From contig NZ_FOVH01000004.1 of the NCBI RefSeq assembly GCF_900115095.1, positions 1-64,000 of the forward strand: a stretch of 64,000 bases of DNA. Direction: 5' to 3'. The notes under the pieces were generated by a model that was not told where the DNA came from, searched no databases, and saw only the letters and a list, made by a program, of their open reading frames with translations. Position numbers and translations under genes: made by a program. The DNA is from Actinomadura madurae. Lineage in GTDB: Bacteria; Actinomycetota; Actinomycetes; Streptosporangiales; Streptosporangiaceae. This document shows positions 1-10,899 of the stretch, piece by piece. Every line of letters begins with the position of its first letter. Position 1 is the stretch's first letter.

Positions 1-575
1 CCCCGGCTCGGGATCACCCGGCACCCGTAGATGTCCTTGTCCGACGCCTTGTCCAGCGCCCGATCGAAGTACACGCCGGGCGAGCGGACCAGCTGGGAGA
101 CCACCACCCGCTCGGTCCCGTTGATGATGAAGGTGCCCTTGGGCGACATCAACGGGAAGTCACCCATGAACACCGTCTGGCTCTTGATCTCACCGGTGGT
201 GTTGTTGATGAACTCCGCCGTGACGAACATCGGGGCGGAGTAGGTCATGTCCTTGTCCTTGCACTCCTCCACGGAGTACTTGGGCGGTTCGAACCGGTGG
301 TCACGGAACGACAGCGACATCGTCCCGGAGAAGTCCTCGATCGGACTGATCTCTTCGAAGATCTCCTCCAGCCCCGACTGCGTCGGGACACTCCTACTAC
401 CGGCCTTCTGGGCCGCCTCGACCCGGGCCTTCCACCTCTCGTTGCCCAGCAGCCAGTCGAACGAGTTGGTCTGCAGTGCAAGGAGGTCCGGGACTTCGAG
501 CGGCTCCTTGATGCGCGCGAAGGAGACGCGGTTCGGACCGGTTGCGGTATTCGAGGCGTTGCGCGAGGCTGCCAA
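1..575 (-). CDS. rpoB: RNA polymerase beta subunit, N-terminal part (cut by window edge)
   Basis: The gene encodes the catalytic beta subunit of RNA polymerase. About 191 N-terminal residues are visible on the minus strand and continue out of the window at position 1. The segment contains the conserved beta stretches [19 protein letters not shown] and [11 protein letters not shown] place the start at TTG (573-575) because GGAAGGA lies 6 nt upstream and the product begins with the actinobacterial-type (M)AASRNAS sequence. No in-frame ATG gives a better start. The gene is separated from rplL by a whole mce operon, so it depends on its own promoter in the 390-bp gap. Confidence 0.96.
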   Translation of the reverse strand, partial: MAASRNASNTATGPNRVSFARIKEPLEVPDLLALQTNSFDWLLGNERWKARVEAAQKAGSRSVPTQSGLEEIFEEISPIEDFSGTMSLSFRDHRFEPPKYSVEECKDKDMTYSAPMFVTAEFINNTTGEIKSQTVFMGDFPLMSPKGTFIINGTERVVVSQLVRSPGVYFDRALDKASDKDIYGCRVIPSR

Positions 576-719
576 GAGTGGTCCTTCCGAGGGCTCGCGG
601 CGTAACTGACGACACGCACGCCAGACGATCCACGTCCGAGACCTGCACAAAGAGGCCCAAAACGGACCTTCACAGGGGTACTCTCACACGCGGATAGTCA
701 GAGGGCAGCGCAAAGGGGC

Positions 720-748
720 AGTGTAGCCGACCGGTACACCGCTCGCAA
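720..748 (-). promoter_or_regulatory. Candidate sigma-70-type promoter for rpoB
   Basis: On the minus strand TTGCGA (743-748) and TACACT (720-725) are separated by exactly 17 nt. This leaves a leader of about 140 nt before the rpoB TTG start. The rest of the 576-965 gap holds only the mce terminator; I see no gene there. Confidence 0.6.
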
Positions 749-897
749 CTCTAGCGCCGCAGTATGCATCACGTTGCCATGGAGCATCGCCCCTCAGCGC
801 CTCTCAGTCAAGAGCGGACATGGACTTTTCGGGCTCTGACCTGCAGTGAGGAAGGCCATAGTTTAGAGACTCGCCACCTACCGCCGGGTACGGCATG

Positions 898-945
898 GAA
901 AAACCGATCGAGCGGCCACCCGCGCACCGGGTGACCGCTCGGTCG
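898..945 (-). terminator. Rho-independent terminator of the mce operon
   Basis: A stem of about 17 bp (906-921 pairing with 929-945, interrupted only by wobble-type mismatches) is followed on the minus strand by a run of five T (complement of 899-903). It lies 20 nt past the stop of the last mce-operon gene and before rpoB, so it insulates the two units. Confidence 0.8.
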
Positions 946-965
946 TACTCGGGGTCCCGCTCAGG

Positions 966-2038
<1,073 letters not shown>

Positions 2039-2042
<4 letters not shown>

Positions 2043-2527
2043 GGGACAACCTCCAGTCCGGACACGAGCCAGCGATCGTCGACCCGGGTGAGCTCCATCT
2101 GATACCGGTAGCCCTGCGGCGTGCCGTTCTTCACCTTGTCGTTGGTCACGGTCCCGGTGAGGGAGACCATCACCTCGGCGGAGTCGCCGTCCATGGAGAC
2201 CAGCGCGGCGTCGACGTCACTGACCGTCGCCTTGGCCTTGGCCTTGGTCACCTGGTCCATGAAGGCCTTCGACTGGCCCGCGAGCTTGTTCTTGAAGTCG
2301 CCGGTGGTGCCGGCCACGATGCGGTCCAGGTCGCGCTGGGCGTTGGCCGAGTCGACCGACATCAGGTTGACCCCCATCTGCCGCGCCGACTGGATCGCCT
2401 TCGCCCGCTGGTCGGCCTCGTCCTTGTTGCGCAGGGACGACACGCCGAGCCAGCCGGAGGCGATGGCGAGGCCGACCACGACGACGCCGAGCACGATCGC
2501 GGCGGTCATCGGCAGGCTGCGCCTCAT
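2039..2527 (-). CDS. Mce-associated membrane protein (Mas type)
   Basis: The 162-aa product begins MRRSLPM, has one N-terminal transmembrane helix (about 7-28) and a single C-terminal extracytoplasmic domain ending in RWLVSGLEVVP. This is the usual layout of Mas proteins that follow actinobacterial mceF genes. I chose ATG 2525-2527 because it lies 10 nt after the mceF stop and starts just before the helix; longer reading frames upstream run into mceF. It probably acts as an accessory or stabilising part of the Mce transporter. Confidence 0.8.
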
Positions 2528-2537
2528 CGCTTCCCCC

Positions 2538-4016
2538 TCACTGGCTGAGCGGGCCGAGCAGGAGCCACTTCCACGAGGATTCCTCTCCCAACTGGCGTGT
2601 TCCGGCGCTGCGCGGCATGACGTATCGCTTGCCGTCGGGCCCGTAGACCGCACCGGTCGTTGGATCGTATCCAGCGAATTCCACTGAATCCGCCGGATAC
2701 GACAGGAGCAGGTTGCCGTCCGACAGCTGCCCGGTCGGGGCGGCGGCCTTGGCCTTGGCGTCGCCCGAACCCTTGGCCTGCGACTTGCCGCCGCCGTCCG
2801 AGCCGCCGGTGCCGCCGTCACCGTCCGTGCCGGTCGCGCCGCCCTCCGGGAAGCCGGCCCCGGCGGTGGCGCCCGCCGGAACCCGCGGGAAGGGCGCGAG
2901 GTCCTCCGGCGGGAAGTTGCGGGCGCCGCGCACGGCGCTCTCCGCGTTGTGGGGGAGCTTGCACCCGGCGTCCAGGCGCGGCTTCTTCTTGGACGTGTCC
3001 TGCGGCCAGCGGTGCTTGGTCTTCTCGTAGCCCTTGGTGCAGGGAGGCGGCGAGTCGATGTTCAGCGCGAGGCCCAGGTGCTGGGTCCCGTCGCCGGGCG
3101 TGACGGTGAACGCGCCCGCGACCGTCACCGGGTAGAGGATGAACAGCGACCGCAGGCCGGCCTTGCGCGAGGCGATGATCTGGCCGGTGGTGGTGAGGTT
3201 CGCCAGCAGGACGGGCAGCGTCGGCGCGAGCTGGTTGATGGCCTTGTGCGTCTCGCTCACCGCGCCGGGGGCGTTGTCGATCGTCTTGCGCAGCGCCGGG
3301 TCGTCGTTGCGGAGCGAGGTGGTCAGCTCGTTGAGGTTGCGGGCGAAGCCGCGGATGTTGGTGGCCTGCCCGCGCTGGGTGTCCAGGACGGTCACGCTGT
3401 TGTCGAGCAGCCGCTCGGTGTCCGGGTAGGCCTCGTTGGCGGTCTTCAGCAGCCGGTCGGTGTCGTCCAGGATCGACTGGAGGTCGGACGCGGAGCCGGA
3501 GAACGCCTTGTCCAGCTCGTCCACGATGACGCCGAGGTCCTTGGTGTTCACCGAGCCGACGAGCGCGTCGACGTTGCGCAGCAGCTCGGCGGTCGACACC
3601 GGCAGCGTGGTGCGCTCGCGCGGGATCGTGTAGGGGTCGCCCTCGTGCAGGTAGGGCCCGGACTTCTTGGTGGGCTCCAGGTCGATGTACTGTTCGCCGA
3701 CCGCGGACCGGTTCGCCACGACGGCCTTCGTGCCGTCGCGCGGGATCCGCTCGCCGCGCTCCAGGAGCAGCTTGACCCGGATGCCGTCCTTGGTCAGCTC
3801 GATCGGCCCGACCCGCCCGACCGGGACGCCCCGGTAGGTGACCTCGGCGTTGGTGAACACGCCGCCGGAGTCGGTGAGGTCGACGTAGGCCGTGTACTGC
3901 TTGCCGAGCAGGCCGCGGCCGAGGCCGATGTAGTTCACCGACACGATCGTCACGCCGACGATGGTGATCACCGCGAAGGCGATCAGCTGGAGGATGACGC
4001 CGCGCTTGAGGATCAC
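2538..4016 (-). CDS. mceF: Mce family protein, sixth of the operon (MceF-like)
   Basis: The 492-aa protein has an N-terminal membrane anchor (about 8-28), an MlaD/MCE domain (about 35-110, with GVFTNAEVTYRGVPVGRVG), a long helical region (about 140-290) that in this family builds the lipid-conducting needle, and a Gly/Ser/Lys-rich linker before a conserved C-terminus. Mce proteins form a hetero-hexameric tube that carries lipids or sterols across the envelope. The GTG start overlaps the mceE stop (GTGA). The substrate cannot be told from sequence. Confidence 0.9.
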   Translation of the reverse strand: MILKRGVILQLIAFAVITIVGVTIVSVNYIGLGRGLLGKQYTAYVDLTDSGGVFTNAEVTYRGVPVGRVGPIELTKDGIRVKLLLERGERIPRDGTKAVVANRSAVGEQYIDLEPTKKSGPYLHEGDPYTIPRERTTLPVSTAELLRNVDALVGSVNTKDLGVIVDELDKAFSGSASDLQSILDDTDRLLKTANEAYPDTERLLDNSVTVLDTQRGQATNIRGFARNLNELTTSLRNDDPALRKTIDNAPGAVSETHKAINQLAPTLPVLLANLTTTGQIIASRKAGLRSLFILYPVTVAGAFTVTPGDGTQHLGLALNIDSPPPCTKGYEKTKHRWPQDTSKKKPRLDAGCKLPHNAESAVRGARNFPPEDLAPFPRVPAGATAGAGFPEGGATGTDGDGGTGGSDGGGKSQAKGSGDAKAKAAAPTGQLSDGNLLLSYPADSVEFAGYDPTTGAVYGPDGKRYVMPRSAGTRQLGEESSWKWLLLGPLSQ

Positions 4017-5344
4017 GACAGGCCCCCCGTCATCAGGGTCCGCAGACCGCCGTCATCGGATGGCGGGGCGAACGCCCCCGGGCGCCCCTGCTGGTTCGTG
4101 CCGCCCGGCGTCTGCCCCGGGACCTGGGAGCCGCCGGGCAGGCCCGGCAGCCCGCCGCCGGAACCGCCGGACGGCATCTGCGGCAGCACGCCGAGCGGCG
4201 AGTCCGGCAGCGTCACGTTCGGCACCTGGAGCATGCTGCGCATCTGTCGCCCGCTGCCCAGCAGGCCCTCCAGGTCGGTGCCGCCGAGCAGGTTCTGCGC
4301 GATGGACTCGAAGTCCAGGTCGACGGTCAGCCGCACGTTGCCGTAGTCGCCCTCGATGACGTTGTGGAACGTGGACGGGAACGGGAAGGTGATCAGCGTC
4401 TCCAGCGACTTCGGCAGGTCGGAGCCAGCCTTGTTGAGGTTCCGCAGGATCGTGTCGAGGTCCTGAAGGTTGGCCAGCATGTCGGCCTTGGAGCGGTTGA
4501 TCACGTTGGTGGTGGTGCGGCTGAGCTTGTTCAGCGCGACCAGCATCTTGGTGAGGTCGGCGCGGTTGCGGTTGAGGACGGCGATCGCGGGACCCGTCTC
4601 GTCGATGGTGTCCTGGATCGTCTTGCGCTCGGCCGCCAGCTTGCCGCTCAGCCGGTCGATGCTGTCCAGCGCCCGGGTGATCGCGGCGCGGTTGCGGTCC
4701 AGCGTCCCGGCGAAGGTGTTGACCCGCTGCAGCACGGACCGGATCGTCGACTCCCGGCCGCCCATCGCGGCCTGCAGCTCGTGGCTGATCGTGGAGACCT
4801 GCTCCAGGCCGCCGCCGTTCAGCAGCAGCGACATGGCCGACAGCACCTCTTCGATCTCGGTGCCGCGGGTGGTGCGGTTCAGCGGGATCAGGTCGTCGTT
4901 CTCCAGCGTCCCGGACGGCGCCTCGTTCTTCGGCGGCTCCAGCTGCACGAACTTCTCGCCGAGCAGGCTGGTCTGGCCGATGGTCGCGAGGGCGTTGTCG
5001 GGGAGCCGGACGTCCTTGCGGAACTTGACCGTGACGACGGCGTGCCAGCCGGCGCCCGGCGCGCCCTTCTCCCCCTCCAGCTCGATCTTCTCGACCCGGC
5101 CCACCGACACGTCGTTCACCTTGACCGCGGACTTCGGGACGAGGTCCAGCACGTTCGCGAACTCGATCTTCACGGTGGTGGGGTTCGAGCCGAGGTCGGG
5201 GCCGCCGGGCAGCGGGAGCGACTCCACGCCGTTGAACGAGCAGCCGGACAGGGCCGTCACGCCCGCGAGCGCGGCGGCGCCGAACAGCCGTGCCCGCCGG
5301 ACGGGCCGGCCGGCGGGCCGGCGGGCGCGCCATGTCCTGCTCAT
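4013..5344 (-). CDS. mceE: Mce lipoprotein (MceE/LprK type)
   Basis: The 443-aa product starts with a twin-arginine-rich n-region, a hydrophobic stretch and a lipobox ending in LSGC, so it should be lipid-anchored outside the membrane. This is the hallmark of the fifth Mce protein in each operon. The MCE domain (about 55-140) and long helical repeats (about 150-340) follow, then a Gly/Pro-rich tail. I set the start at ATG 5342-5344, which overlaps the mceD TGA (ATGA) and makes the lipoprotein signal begin at residue 1; longer frames extend into mceD. Confidence 0.9.
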   Translation of the reverse strand: MSRTWRARRPAGRPVRRARLFGAAALAGVTALSGCSFNGVESLPLPGGPDLGSNPTTVKIEFANVLDLVPKSAVKVNDVSVGRVEKIELEGEKGAPGAGWHAVVTVKFRKDVRLPDNALATIGQTSLLGEKFVQLEPPKNEAPSGTLENDDLIPLNRTTRGTEIEEVLSAMSLLLNGGGLEQVSTISHELQAAMGGRESTIRSVLQRVNTFAGTLDRNRAAITRALDSIDRLSGKLAAERKTIQDTIDETGPAIAVLNRNRADLTKMLVALNKLSRTTTNVINRSKADMLANLQDLDTILRNLNKAGSDLPKSLETLITFPFPSTFHNVIEGDYGNVRLTVDLDFESIAQNLLGGTDLEGLLGSGRQMRSMLQVPNVTLPDSPLGVLPQMPSGGSGGGLPGLPGGSQVPGQTPGGTNQQGRPGAFAPPSDDGGLRTLMTGGLS

Positions 5345-6621
5345 CGGCCACCTCCAGGCAGCAGCGCGGTGATGTCGTTGGGCTTGCTCTGCGCCCCGGC
5401 CGTCGCCGTCCTGTTCGTCCGGGCGTTCTTGCTCGTCTTGCCGCCGCCGGACCGGCCCCGCGGGCCGTAGGCGTCCGGCGGGATCGGCACCGGGTCGTAG
5501 TGCGTGGTCAGCGCGGTGATCCAGGAAAGGTCGAGGCTGAAGCCCGTCAGCGCCTTGCCGATGCCGTTGTACGGCGTGACGAAGTCGAGGCACTCCTTGG
5601 CGGGCGTGCCGACCGAGTACGCCAGCGAGCAGATCCAGTCGGCCAGGTTGTGGAACTGGCGGAAGTTGTTGCGGGTGTGGATCGTGCCGCTGATCGGGTC
5701 GTAGGCGCGGGCCAGGTTGTTCACGGCGAGAGGGCCGGCCGTCAGGATCTCGGCGAGCGCGTCCTTCTCCTTCACCAGCACGCCGGTGATCTGGGCGAGC
5801 TGCCGGACGTTGGAGGCCAGCTCGCCGCGGTTGTCCTTGACGAACCGCTGCACGTTCCGCAGCGTCGGGGCCAGCGTGTTGAGGGCCGCGCTGAGCTCCT
5901 CCTTCTCCCCCGCCAGCTGCCCGGACACCCCGTTCAGGTGGGTGGAGAACGACTTGATCTGCTGGTCGTTGGCCTTCATCGCGTCGGTGATGATCCGCAG
6001 GTTCCTGATCGTGTCCGCCACGTCGCCGCGGTCGGTGCTCAGCGTGCTGAGCGCCTTGGACGCGTCGGCGATCGTCTGCCGGATGTCCTCGCCCTGCCCG
6101 TCCAGGTTCGCGGCGCCGACCTGGAGCAGCCGCGACAGCGATCCGGTGCCGTCCGCGCCCGGCGCGTTCGCGCCCTGCGGGCCGAGCGCCTTGGACAGCT
6201 CGTTCAGGCTGCCGCCGATCTGGTCCACCTCGACCGGGACGCGGGTGCGGCTCGTGGTCAGGGTCGCGCCGTCGGCGAGGACCGGGCCGCTCTTGTAGAC
6301 GGGTGCCAGCTGGACGTAGCGGTCGGCGACGAGGCTCTGGTTGACGATCACGGCCTCCGCGTTCGCCGGGACCTTGTACTTGGCCTCGTACCTCAGCCCG
6401 ACCTTCACCGAGTCGCCCACCGGCTCGACGCTCGTGACCTCGCCGACCGGGATGCCGAGGATGCGGACGTCGGCGCCCTTGTACAGGCCGACCGTCTTGG
6501 TGAAGTACACCGTCAGGTGGCGCTGCTTCGGCTCCTGGAAGACCAGCAGGAGCGCGGCCGCCAGCACCGCGACGGCGAGGATCGCGCCGCCGAGGCGGAG
6601 GATGGTCGCTGAACTACGCAC
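5341..6621 (-). CDS. mceD: Mce family protein (MceD-like)
   Basis: A 426-aa Mce protein with a GTG start 15 nt after the mceC stop. It has an N-terminal transmembrane helix (about 7-27), an MCE domain with GLYKGADVRILGIPVGEV (about 44-61) and a long helical section to about residue 280. A CXXXX-CLDF segment follows, then a basic C-terminal tail. It is one of six subunits of the lipid-transport tube encoded here. Confidence 0.9.
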   Translation of the reverse strand: MRSSATILRLGGAILAVAVLAAALLLVFQEPKQRHLTVYFTKTVGLYKGADVRILGIPVGEVTSVEPVGDSVKVGLRYEAKYKVPANAEAVIVNQSLVADRYVQLAPVYKSGPVLADGATLTTSRTRVPVEVDQIGGSLNELSKALGPQGANAPGADGTGSLSRLLQVGAANLDGQGEDIRQTIADASKALSTLSTDRGDVADTIRNLRIITDAMKANDQQIKSFSTHLNGVSGQLAGEKEELSAALNTLAPTLRNVQRFVKDNRGELASNVRQLAQITGVLVKEKDALAEILTAGPLAVNNLARAYDPISGTIHTRNNFRQFHNLADWICSLAYSVGTPAKECLDFVTPYNGIGKALTGFSLDLSWITALTTHYDPVPIPPDAYGPRGRSGGGKTSKNARTNRTATAGAQSKPNDITALLPGGGR

Positions 6622-6636
6622 GGGTGACCTGCCTGC

Positions 6637-7716
6637 TCACGGGAGGAAGGGCAACGGGTTGTCGCCGCCGTTGCCGGTCTGGCCGGTGCCGGACGAGCCG
6701 CCGCCCTGCCGGCCGCCCTGCTTGTTGGTCTTGGCGCCGCCGCCGCTCTGGGGGTCCTGGATCGAGGCGGGGATGGGGAGGAGGTTCTGGATCCACGAGT
6801 CGAACCACCGTCCGGTGCCGGTGACGTCGGAGAACTGCCGGGCGAACGGCGCGAACAGCTGGAGGATCCGGTCCAGGTTGTTCTGGTTCTTCAGCAGGAT
6901 CCTGTTGACCTTGGCCAGGTTGTCGAGCATCGGCCGCAGCTGCTTCTCGTTCTCATTGATCAGCGCGTTGACCTGCTGCGACAGGGTGACGGTGTTGATC
7001 AGGAGCTGGTGGATGACCGCGCGACGGGCCTGCACCGCCTGGAGCACCTTGTCGCCGTCCTGAACCAGCTCGGCGAAGTCCTGGTTGCGGTCGGCGAGCA
7101 GCTGGGAGACGTTCTTGGCCTTGCCCGCCAGCTCGTGCAGCTGGTCGTCGCGGGAGGCGACCGTGTTGGACAGCCGGCGCAGCCCCTGCAGCGACGCCCG
7201 GACCTCCTCCGGCGAGTTCTTGAACGTCTCCGACAGCACGTCGAACGACTTCGCGACCTGCTGGACGTCGATGTCCTCGATCCGCTCGGTCAGCCCGCTG
7301 ATCGCCGGCACGATCTCGAACGGGGTGTGCGTCCGCTCGATCGGGATGTGCCGGCCGAGCCTGCCCCGGCCCTGCGGCGTCAGCGCCACGTAGTGCGCGC
7401 CGAGCACGGTCTTGATCTTGATGTCGGCGCCGGTGCGGTCGCCGAGCCTGACGCCGTCGTCCACCCGGAAGGTGACCTTGACGTGGTCGCCGTCCAGCTC
7501 GACGGCGGTGACCTTGCCGACCTTGACGCCCGCGATGCGGACCTCCTCGTCGGCCTTCAGCCCCGCCGCCTCCTTGAACGCGGCGGTGTGGGTCCGGCCG
7601 CCGGAGATGAGCGGGATGCTGTCCAGGTTCAGCGCCAGCGCCACCGCCAGGATGATGATCGCGAACGCGGAGAGCGCGATGGGGACCGGGTTGCGTTCCC
7701 GGAACGAGACCCTCAT
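6637..7716 (-). CDS. mceC: Mce family protein (MceC-like)
   Basis: The 359-aa protein has a membrane anchor (about 12-31), an MCE domain (FKEAAGLKADEEVRIAGVKV, about 45-64) and an extended helical region, and ends in a Gly/Asn/Gln-rich low-complexity tail. Its ATG directly follows the mceB TAG without a gap, which suggests translational coupling. Confidence 0.9.
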   Translation of the reverse strand: MRVSFRERNPVPIALSAFAIIILAVALALNLDSIPLISGGRTHTAAFKEAAGLKADEEVRIAGVKVGKVTAVELDGDHVKVTFRVDDGVRLGDRTGADIKIKTVLGAHYVALTPQGRGRLGRHIPIERTHTPFEIVPAISGLTERIEDIDVQQVAKSFDVLSETFKNSPEEVRASLQGLRRLSNTVASRDDQLHELAGKAKNVSQLLADRNQDFAELVQDGDKVLQAVQARRAVIHQLLINTVTLSQQVNALINENEKQLRPMLDNLAKVNRILLKNQNNLDRILQLFAPFARQFSDVTGTGRWFDSWIQNLLPIPASIQDPQSGGGAKTNKQGGRQGGGSSGTGQTGNGGDNPLPFLP

Positions 7717-8748
7717 CTACTTGCACCTCGCGTTCTCGTTCACGATCGCCGGCGTCTGGTAGACCGGTCCGCCGGGCAGCCGCACCCGCGCGTCGAGACC
7801 GCAGATGTACATGTTGAACCAGGAGCCGTAGGAGGAGATGTTCACCAGCCCCTCCAGCTGCTTCGGGCTCCGCCGCAGGCCCGCGTCGATGTCCTTGCCG
7901 TTCGCGGCGAGCGTCCCGGTGAGCTTGCGCAGCCCGGCGATGTCGTCGCGGATGTCCGGGCGGGCGTCGGCGAGCAGGTCCTGCGTGGTGCCGGTCAGGT
8001 CGTTGATCGCCGACACCGAGTCGAAGATCGCCTGGCGGTCGCCGGACACCCCGCTGACGAACCCGCGCAGGTCCGTGATCAGCCGGTTGACCTCGGCGTG
8101 CCGCTCGTCGATGGTGCCGAGCACGGTGTTCAGGTTGTCGATCACCCGGCCGATGACCTTGTCCCGGTCGGCGAGCGTGTTGGTCAGCGACGCCACGTGC
8201 GCGAGCAGGCTGTTGATCGTCCCGCCCTCGCCCTGCAGCACCTGAATGATCTGCATCGCGAGCGTGTTGACGTCCTTCGGCTCCAGCGCGGTGAACAGCG
8301 GCCGGAAGCCGTTGAACAGCGTCGTCAGGTCCAGCGCCGGCTTGGTCTGCGAGGCCGGGATCGTCCCGCCGGGCTTGAGGTAGTCGTTGGCCTGCCCGGC
8401 GCCGTCGGTCAGCGCGAGGTACCGCTGTCCCATCAGGTTGCGGTAGCGGATCTGCGCCTGCGTGGACGACGGCAGCCCCGCCTGGAAGACGCCGTCCTTC
8501 TCCAGGCTGAACGTGACCCTCGCCTGGGTCCCCTTGTACAGCTCGATGTGCTCGATCTGGCCGACCCGGACGCCCGCGACGCGGACGTCGTCGTTGTCCA
8601 GCAGCCCGGTCACGTCGGTGAAGACCGCCTTGTAGGTGGCCGTCTCCCGGAACCGCATGTTGGAGATCGTCATCGCCAGCGTGCCGGTGGCCACCGAGGT
8701 GATGACCACGAAGATCGCCAGTTTGATCGCCGCGCTGGTCGTCCTCAC
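7717..8748 (-). CDS. mceB: Mce family protein (MceB-like)
   Basis: A 343-aa Mce protein. The N-terminal anchor (about 8-28) is followed by the MCE domain (DVTGLLDNDDVRVAGVRVG, about 45-63) and a helical needle region. The shorter C-terminus contains two Cys (ICGLDARVRL and NARCK at the end). The GTG start overlaps the mceA stop (GTGA). Confidence 0.9.
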   Translation of the reverse strand: MRTTSAAIKLAIFVVITSVATGTLAMTISNMRFRETATYKAVFTDVTGLLDNDDVRVAGVRVGQIEHIELYKGTQARVTFSLEKDGVFQAGLPSSTQAQIRYRNLMGQRYLALTDGAGQANDYLKPGGTIPASQTKPALDLTTLFNGFRPLFTALEPKDVNTLAMQIIQVLQGEGGTINSLLAHVASLTNTLADRDKVIGRVIDNLNTVLGTIDERHAEVNRLITDLRGFVSGVSGDRQAIFDSVSAINDLTGTTQDLLADARPDIRDDIAGLRKLTGTLAANGKDIDAGLRRSPKQLEGLVNISSYGSWFNMYICGLDARVRLPGGPVYQTPAIVNENARCK

Positions 8749-10046
8749 TTGACCGTCACCACCGATCCGTCCGCGAGCAGCGGGCCGAACATCAGCGCGG
8801 CGACGTCGGACAGCTGGTCGGCGGGGGTCCGCGTCGCCGGCCCGAGCACGCTCTTGATCTTTTCCTTCTCGCTCATCGATCCCGGGTCCACGAAGACGTT
8901 GGACAGCGCCCGGCCCCGGCCGCCGCCGTTCGGGTCATCGGGGTTCTTCCACCACAGGTCGTCCTGCGTCCCGTCCAGCGCCAGGTAGTCGGGCGAGGGC
9001 ACCTTCGGGTTCGGCAGGCCGTAGCAGCGCGGGTTGCGCTGGTCCCTGGCCTCCGGCTTGTCCAGCGGGTACTTGTAGCCCGGCCGCGGCTTGACGATCT
9101 CCACGGTCAGGTTGAAGGTCTTCGACCCGCCCGCGCCGGCCACCCGCTCGGCCTCCGGCTTGAGCTTCATCAGCCCGGCGAACACGCACGGCAGCGACGG
9201 CGAGTACCGGGCGACCAGGTCCAGCCCGTCCCGGTTCGCGATGTTGAAACCGATGATCTTCGGGGCGTTGTGCCGCATGAACACGTCGCCGTCCTGCGCG
9301 AGCGCGGTCGTCGCCGGGATCAGCTGCTCGATGGTCGCCGTCTTGTCGGTTATCGTCCGGCTGGTCACGTTGAGGTTGCGCAGCGTCTGGATCAGGTCGG
9401 GCGCCGCGGAGTGGTAGATGTCGGACACGTCCGCGAGGCCGTGCAGGTCGTGCACCAGCGTGCCGAGCTGCGGGTTGATCTTGCGCAGCAGCTCGTCCGC
9501 CTCCTCGATGTTGCGGCCGATCTGGTCGCCGCGGCCCTGCAGCGCCGTCGCCAGCGCGTTCAGCGTCGCGTTCAGCTGCGCCGGCTTCACCGCCTGCAGC
9601 AGCGGGAGCAGGTCGTTCAGCACCTTGTCGATCTCGACGGCGGCCTGCGAGCGGTCCTGCTGGATCACCTGGCCCTCGCGCAGGCCCAGCGGGCCCGCCT
9701 GCGCCGGGATCTGCAGGTCCACGTACTTCTCGCCGAACAGCGTCTTCGGCAGCAGCCGCGCCTGCACGTTGCGCGGGACCAGCTTCGCCTTGTCCGGGTC
9801 GAGCGCCAGGTGGAGCGTCGCGCCCTCGGCGGTGGCGTCGGTGTCGCGCACCTCCCCGACGATCAGCCCGCGCACCTTGACGTCCGAGTGCGGCAGCAGC
9901 TGCAGGCCCGCCCGCTCGCTCTTCACCGTCACCTCGAGCACCGGCGTGAACGCCTTGTTGAACAGCGCCACGGTCAGCGCCAGCAGCAGGGCGATCACGA
10001 TGACCATCGAGATCCCGAGCACCCGGTAACGCACGCGTTCGCTCAT
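8745..10046 (-). CDS. mceA: Mce family protein, first of the operon (MceA-like)
   Basis: The 433-aa product has an N-terminal transmembrane helix (about 9-30), an MCE domain with LLPHSDVKVRGLIVGEV (about 50-66), the extended helical region and a C-terminal cholesterol-uptake-porter-like (Mce4_CUP1) section with paired Cys residues. It starts 4 nt after the second YrbE stop, the canonical place of mceA. Confidence 0.9.
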   Translation of the reverse strand: MSERVRYRVLGISMVIVIALLLALTVALFNKAFTPVLEVTVKSERAGLQLLPHSDVKVRGLIVGEVRDTDATAEGATLHLALDPDKAKLVPRNVQARLLPKTLFGEKYVDLQIPAQAGPLGLREGQVIQQDRSQAAVEIDKVLNDLLPLLQAVKPAQLNATLNALATALQGRGDQIGRNIEEADELLRKINPQLGTLVHDLHGLADVSDIYHSAAPDLIQTLRNLNVTSRTITDKTATIEQLIPATTALAQDGDVFMRHNAPKIIGFNIANRDGLDLVARYSPSLPCVFAGLMKLKPEAERVAGAGGSKTFNLTVEIVKPRPGYKYPLDKPEARDQRNPRCYGLPNPKVPSPDYLALDGTQDDLWWKNPDDPNGGGRGRALSNVFVDPGSMSEKEKIKSVLGPATRTPADQLSDVAALMFGPLLADGSVVTVK

Positions 10047-10050
10047 CGTG

Positions 10051-10899
10051 CTACCCCGCGATCCGCACTGTGGTGGTAGTGCCCCAGATCGCCATGCCGA
10101 GCAGCAGGTCCGCCACGTTGATCACCACGATGCTGGTGCGCACCGCGCGGCCCACCGCGACGCCGACGCCCGCCGGTCCGCCGCTCGCGTGGTAGCCGTA
10201 ATAGCAGTGGATCAGCATCACCAGCACCGCGAAAATGATCACTTTGCCGAACGACCATAGGATGTCGTACGGCGGTAGGAACAAATGGAAATAATGGTCG
10301 TAGGTGCCGGTCGACTGGCCGTAGAACATCGTCACGATCACCCGCGTCGCGCCATAGGAGGCGAGCAGGCCCACGATGTACAGCGGGATGACCGCGATCA
10401 TCCCGGCCAGCATCCGGGTGGTGACGAGGAACGGCATCGACGGGACGGCCATGACCTCCAGCGCGTCGATCTCGTCCGAGATCCGCATCGCGCCGAGCTG
10501 CGCGGTGAATCCGCAGCCGACCGTCGCCGACAGCGCCAGCGCCGACACCAGCGGCGCGATCTCGCGCGTGTTGAAGTAGGACGCGACGAACCCGGTGAAC
10601 GCGGCGGTGCCGATCTGGTTCAGGGACTCATAGCCCTGCAGGCCGACCTGGCTGCCGGTGAAGAACGTCATGAAGCCGACGATCACCACCGAGCCGCCGA
10701 TCACCGCGAGGCCGCCGGTGCCGAGGCTCACCTCGGCGAGCAGCCGCAGCACCTCGGTGCGGTAGCGGCGCAACACCCGGAACACCCACGCGAACGCGCG
10801 GGCGTAGAACGACATCTGGTGACCGAAGTCGTCCAACCGGTCCAGCGGCGCGCTCACCACCCGCGAGACCGCTTTTCCCGTCTTTCCGGGGGTGGCCAT
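10051..10899 (-). CDS. yrbEB: MlaE/YrbE family ABC permease (YrbEB)
   Basis: This 282-aa integral membrane protein is one half of the YrbE permease pair of the Mce importer. The MlaE signature is present (GAMRISDEIDALEVMAVPSM, about 147-166), together with five to six hydrophobic helices. ATG 10897-10899 overlaps the stop of the preceding permease gene by one base (TGATG). A much longer reading frame running into the upstream permease was rejected because that region is coded in another frame. Confidence 0.92.
   Translation of the reverse strand: MATPGKTGKAVSRVVSAPLDRLDDFGHQMSFYARAFAWVFRVLRRYRTEVLRLLAEVSLGTGGLAVIGGSVVIVGFMTFFTGSQVGLQGYESLNQIGTAAFTGFVASYFNTREIAPLVSALALSATVGCGFTAQLGAMRISDEIDALEVMAVPSMPFLVTTRMLAGMIAVIPLYIVGLLASYGATRVIVTMFYGQSTGTYDHYFHLFLPPYDILWSFGKVIIFAVLVMLIHCYYGYHASGGPAGVGVAVGRAVRTSIVVINVADLLLGMAIWGTTTTVRIAG

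Noticed and set aside
2949-4346. Long plus-strand open frame opposite the mce genes
   Set aside because: It lies antisense to mceF/mceE, has Arg/Val/Gly-biased composition from GC-rich third positions of the real genes, and no domain.
7009-8988. 659-codon plus-strand open frame
   Set aside because: Antisense shadow of mceC, mceB and mceA; no recognisable motif, and the opposite strand encodes intact Mce proteins.
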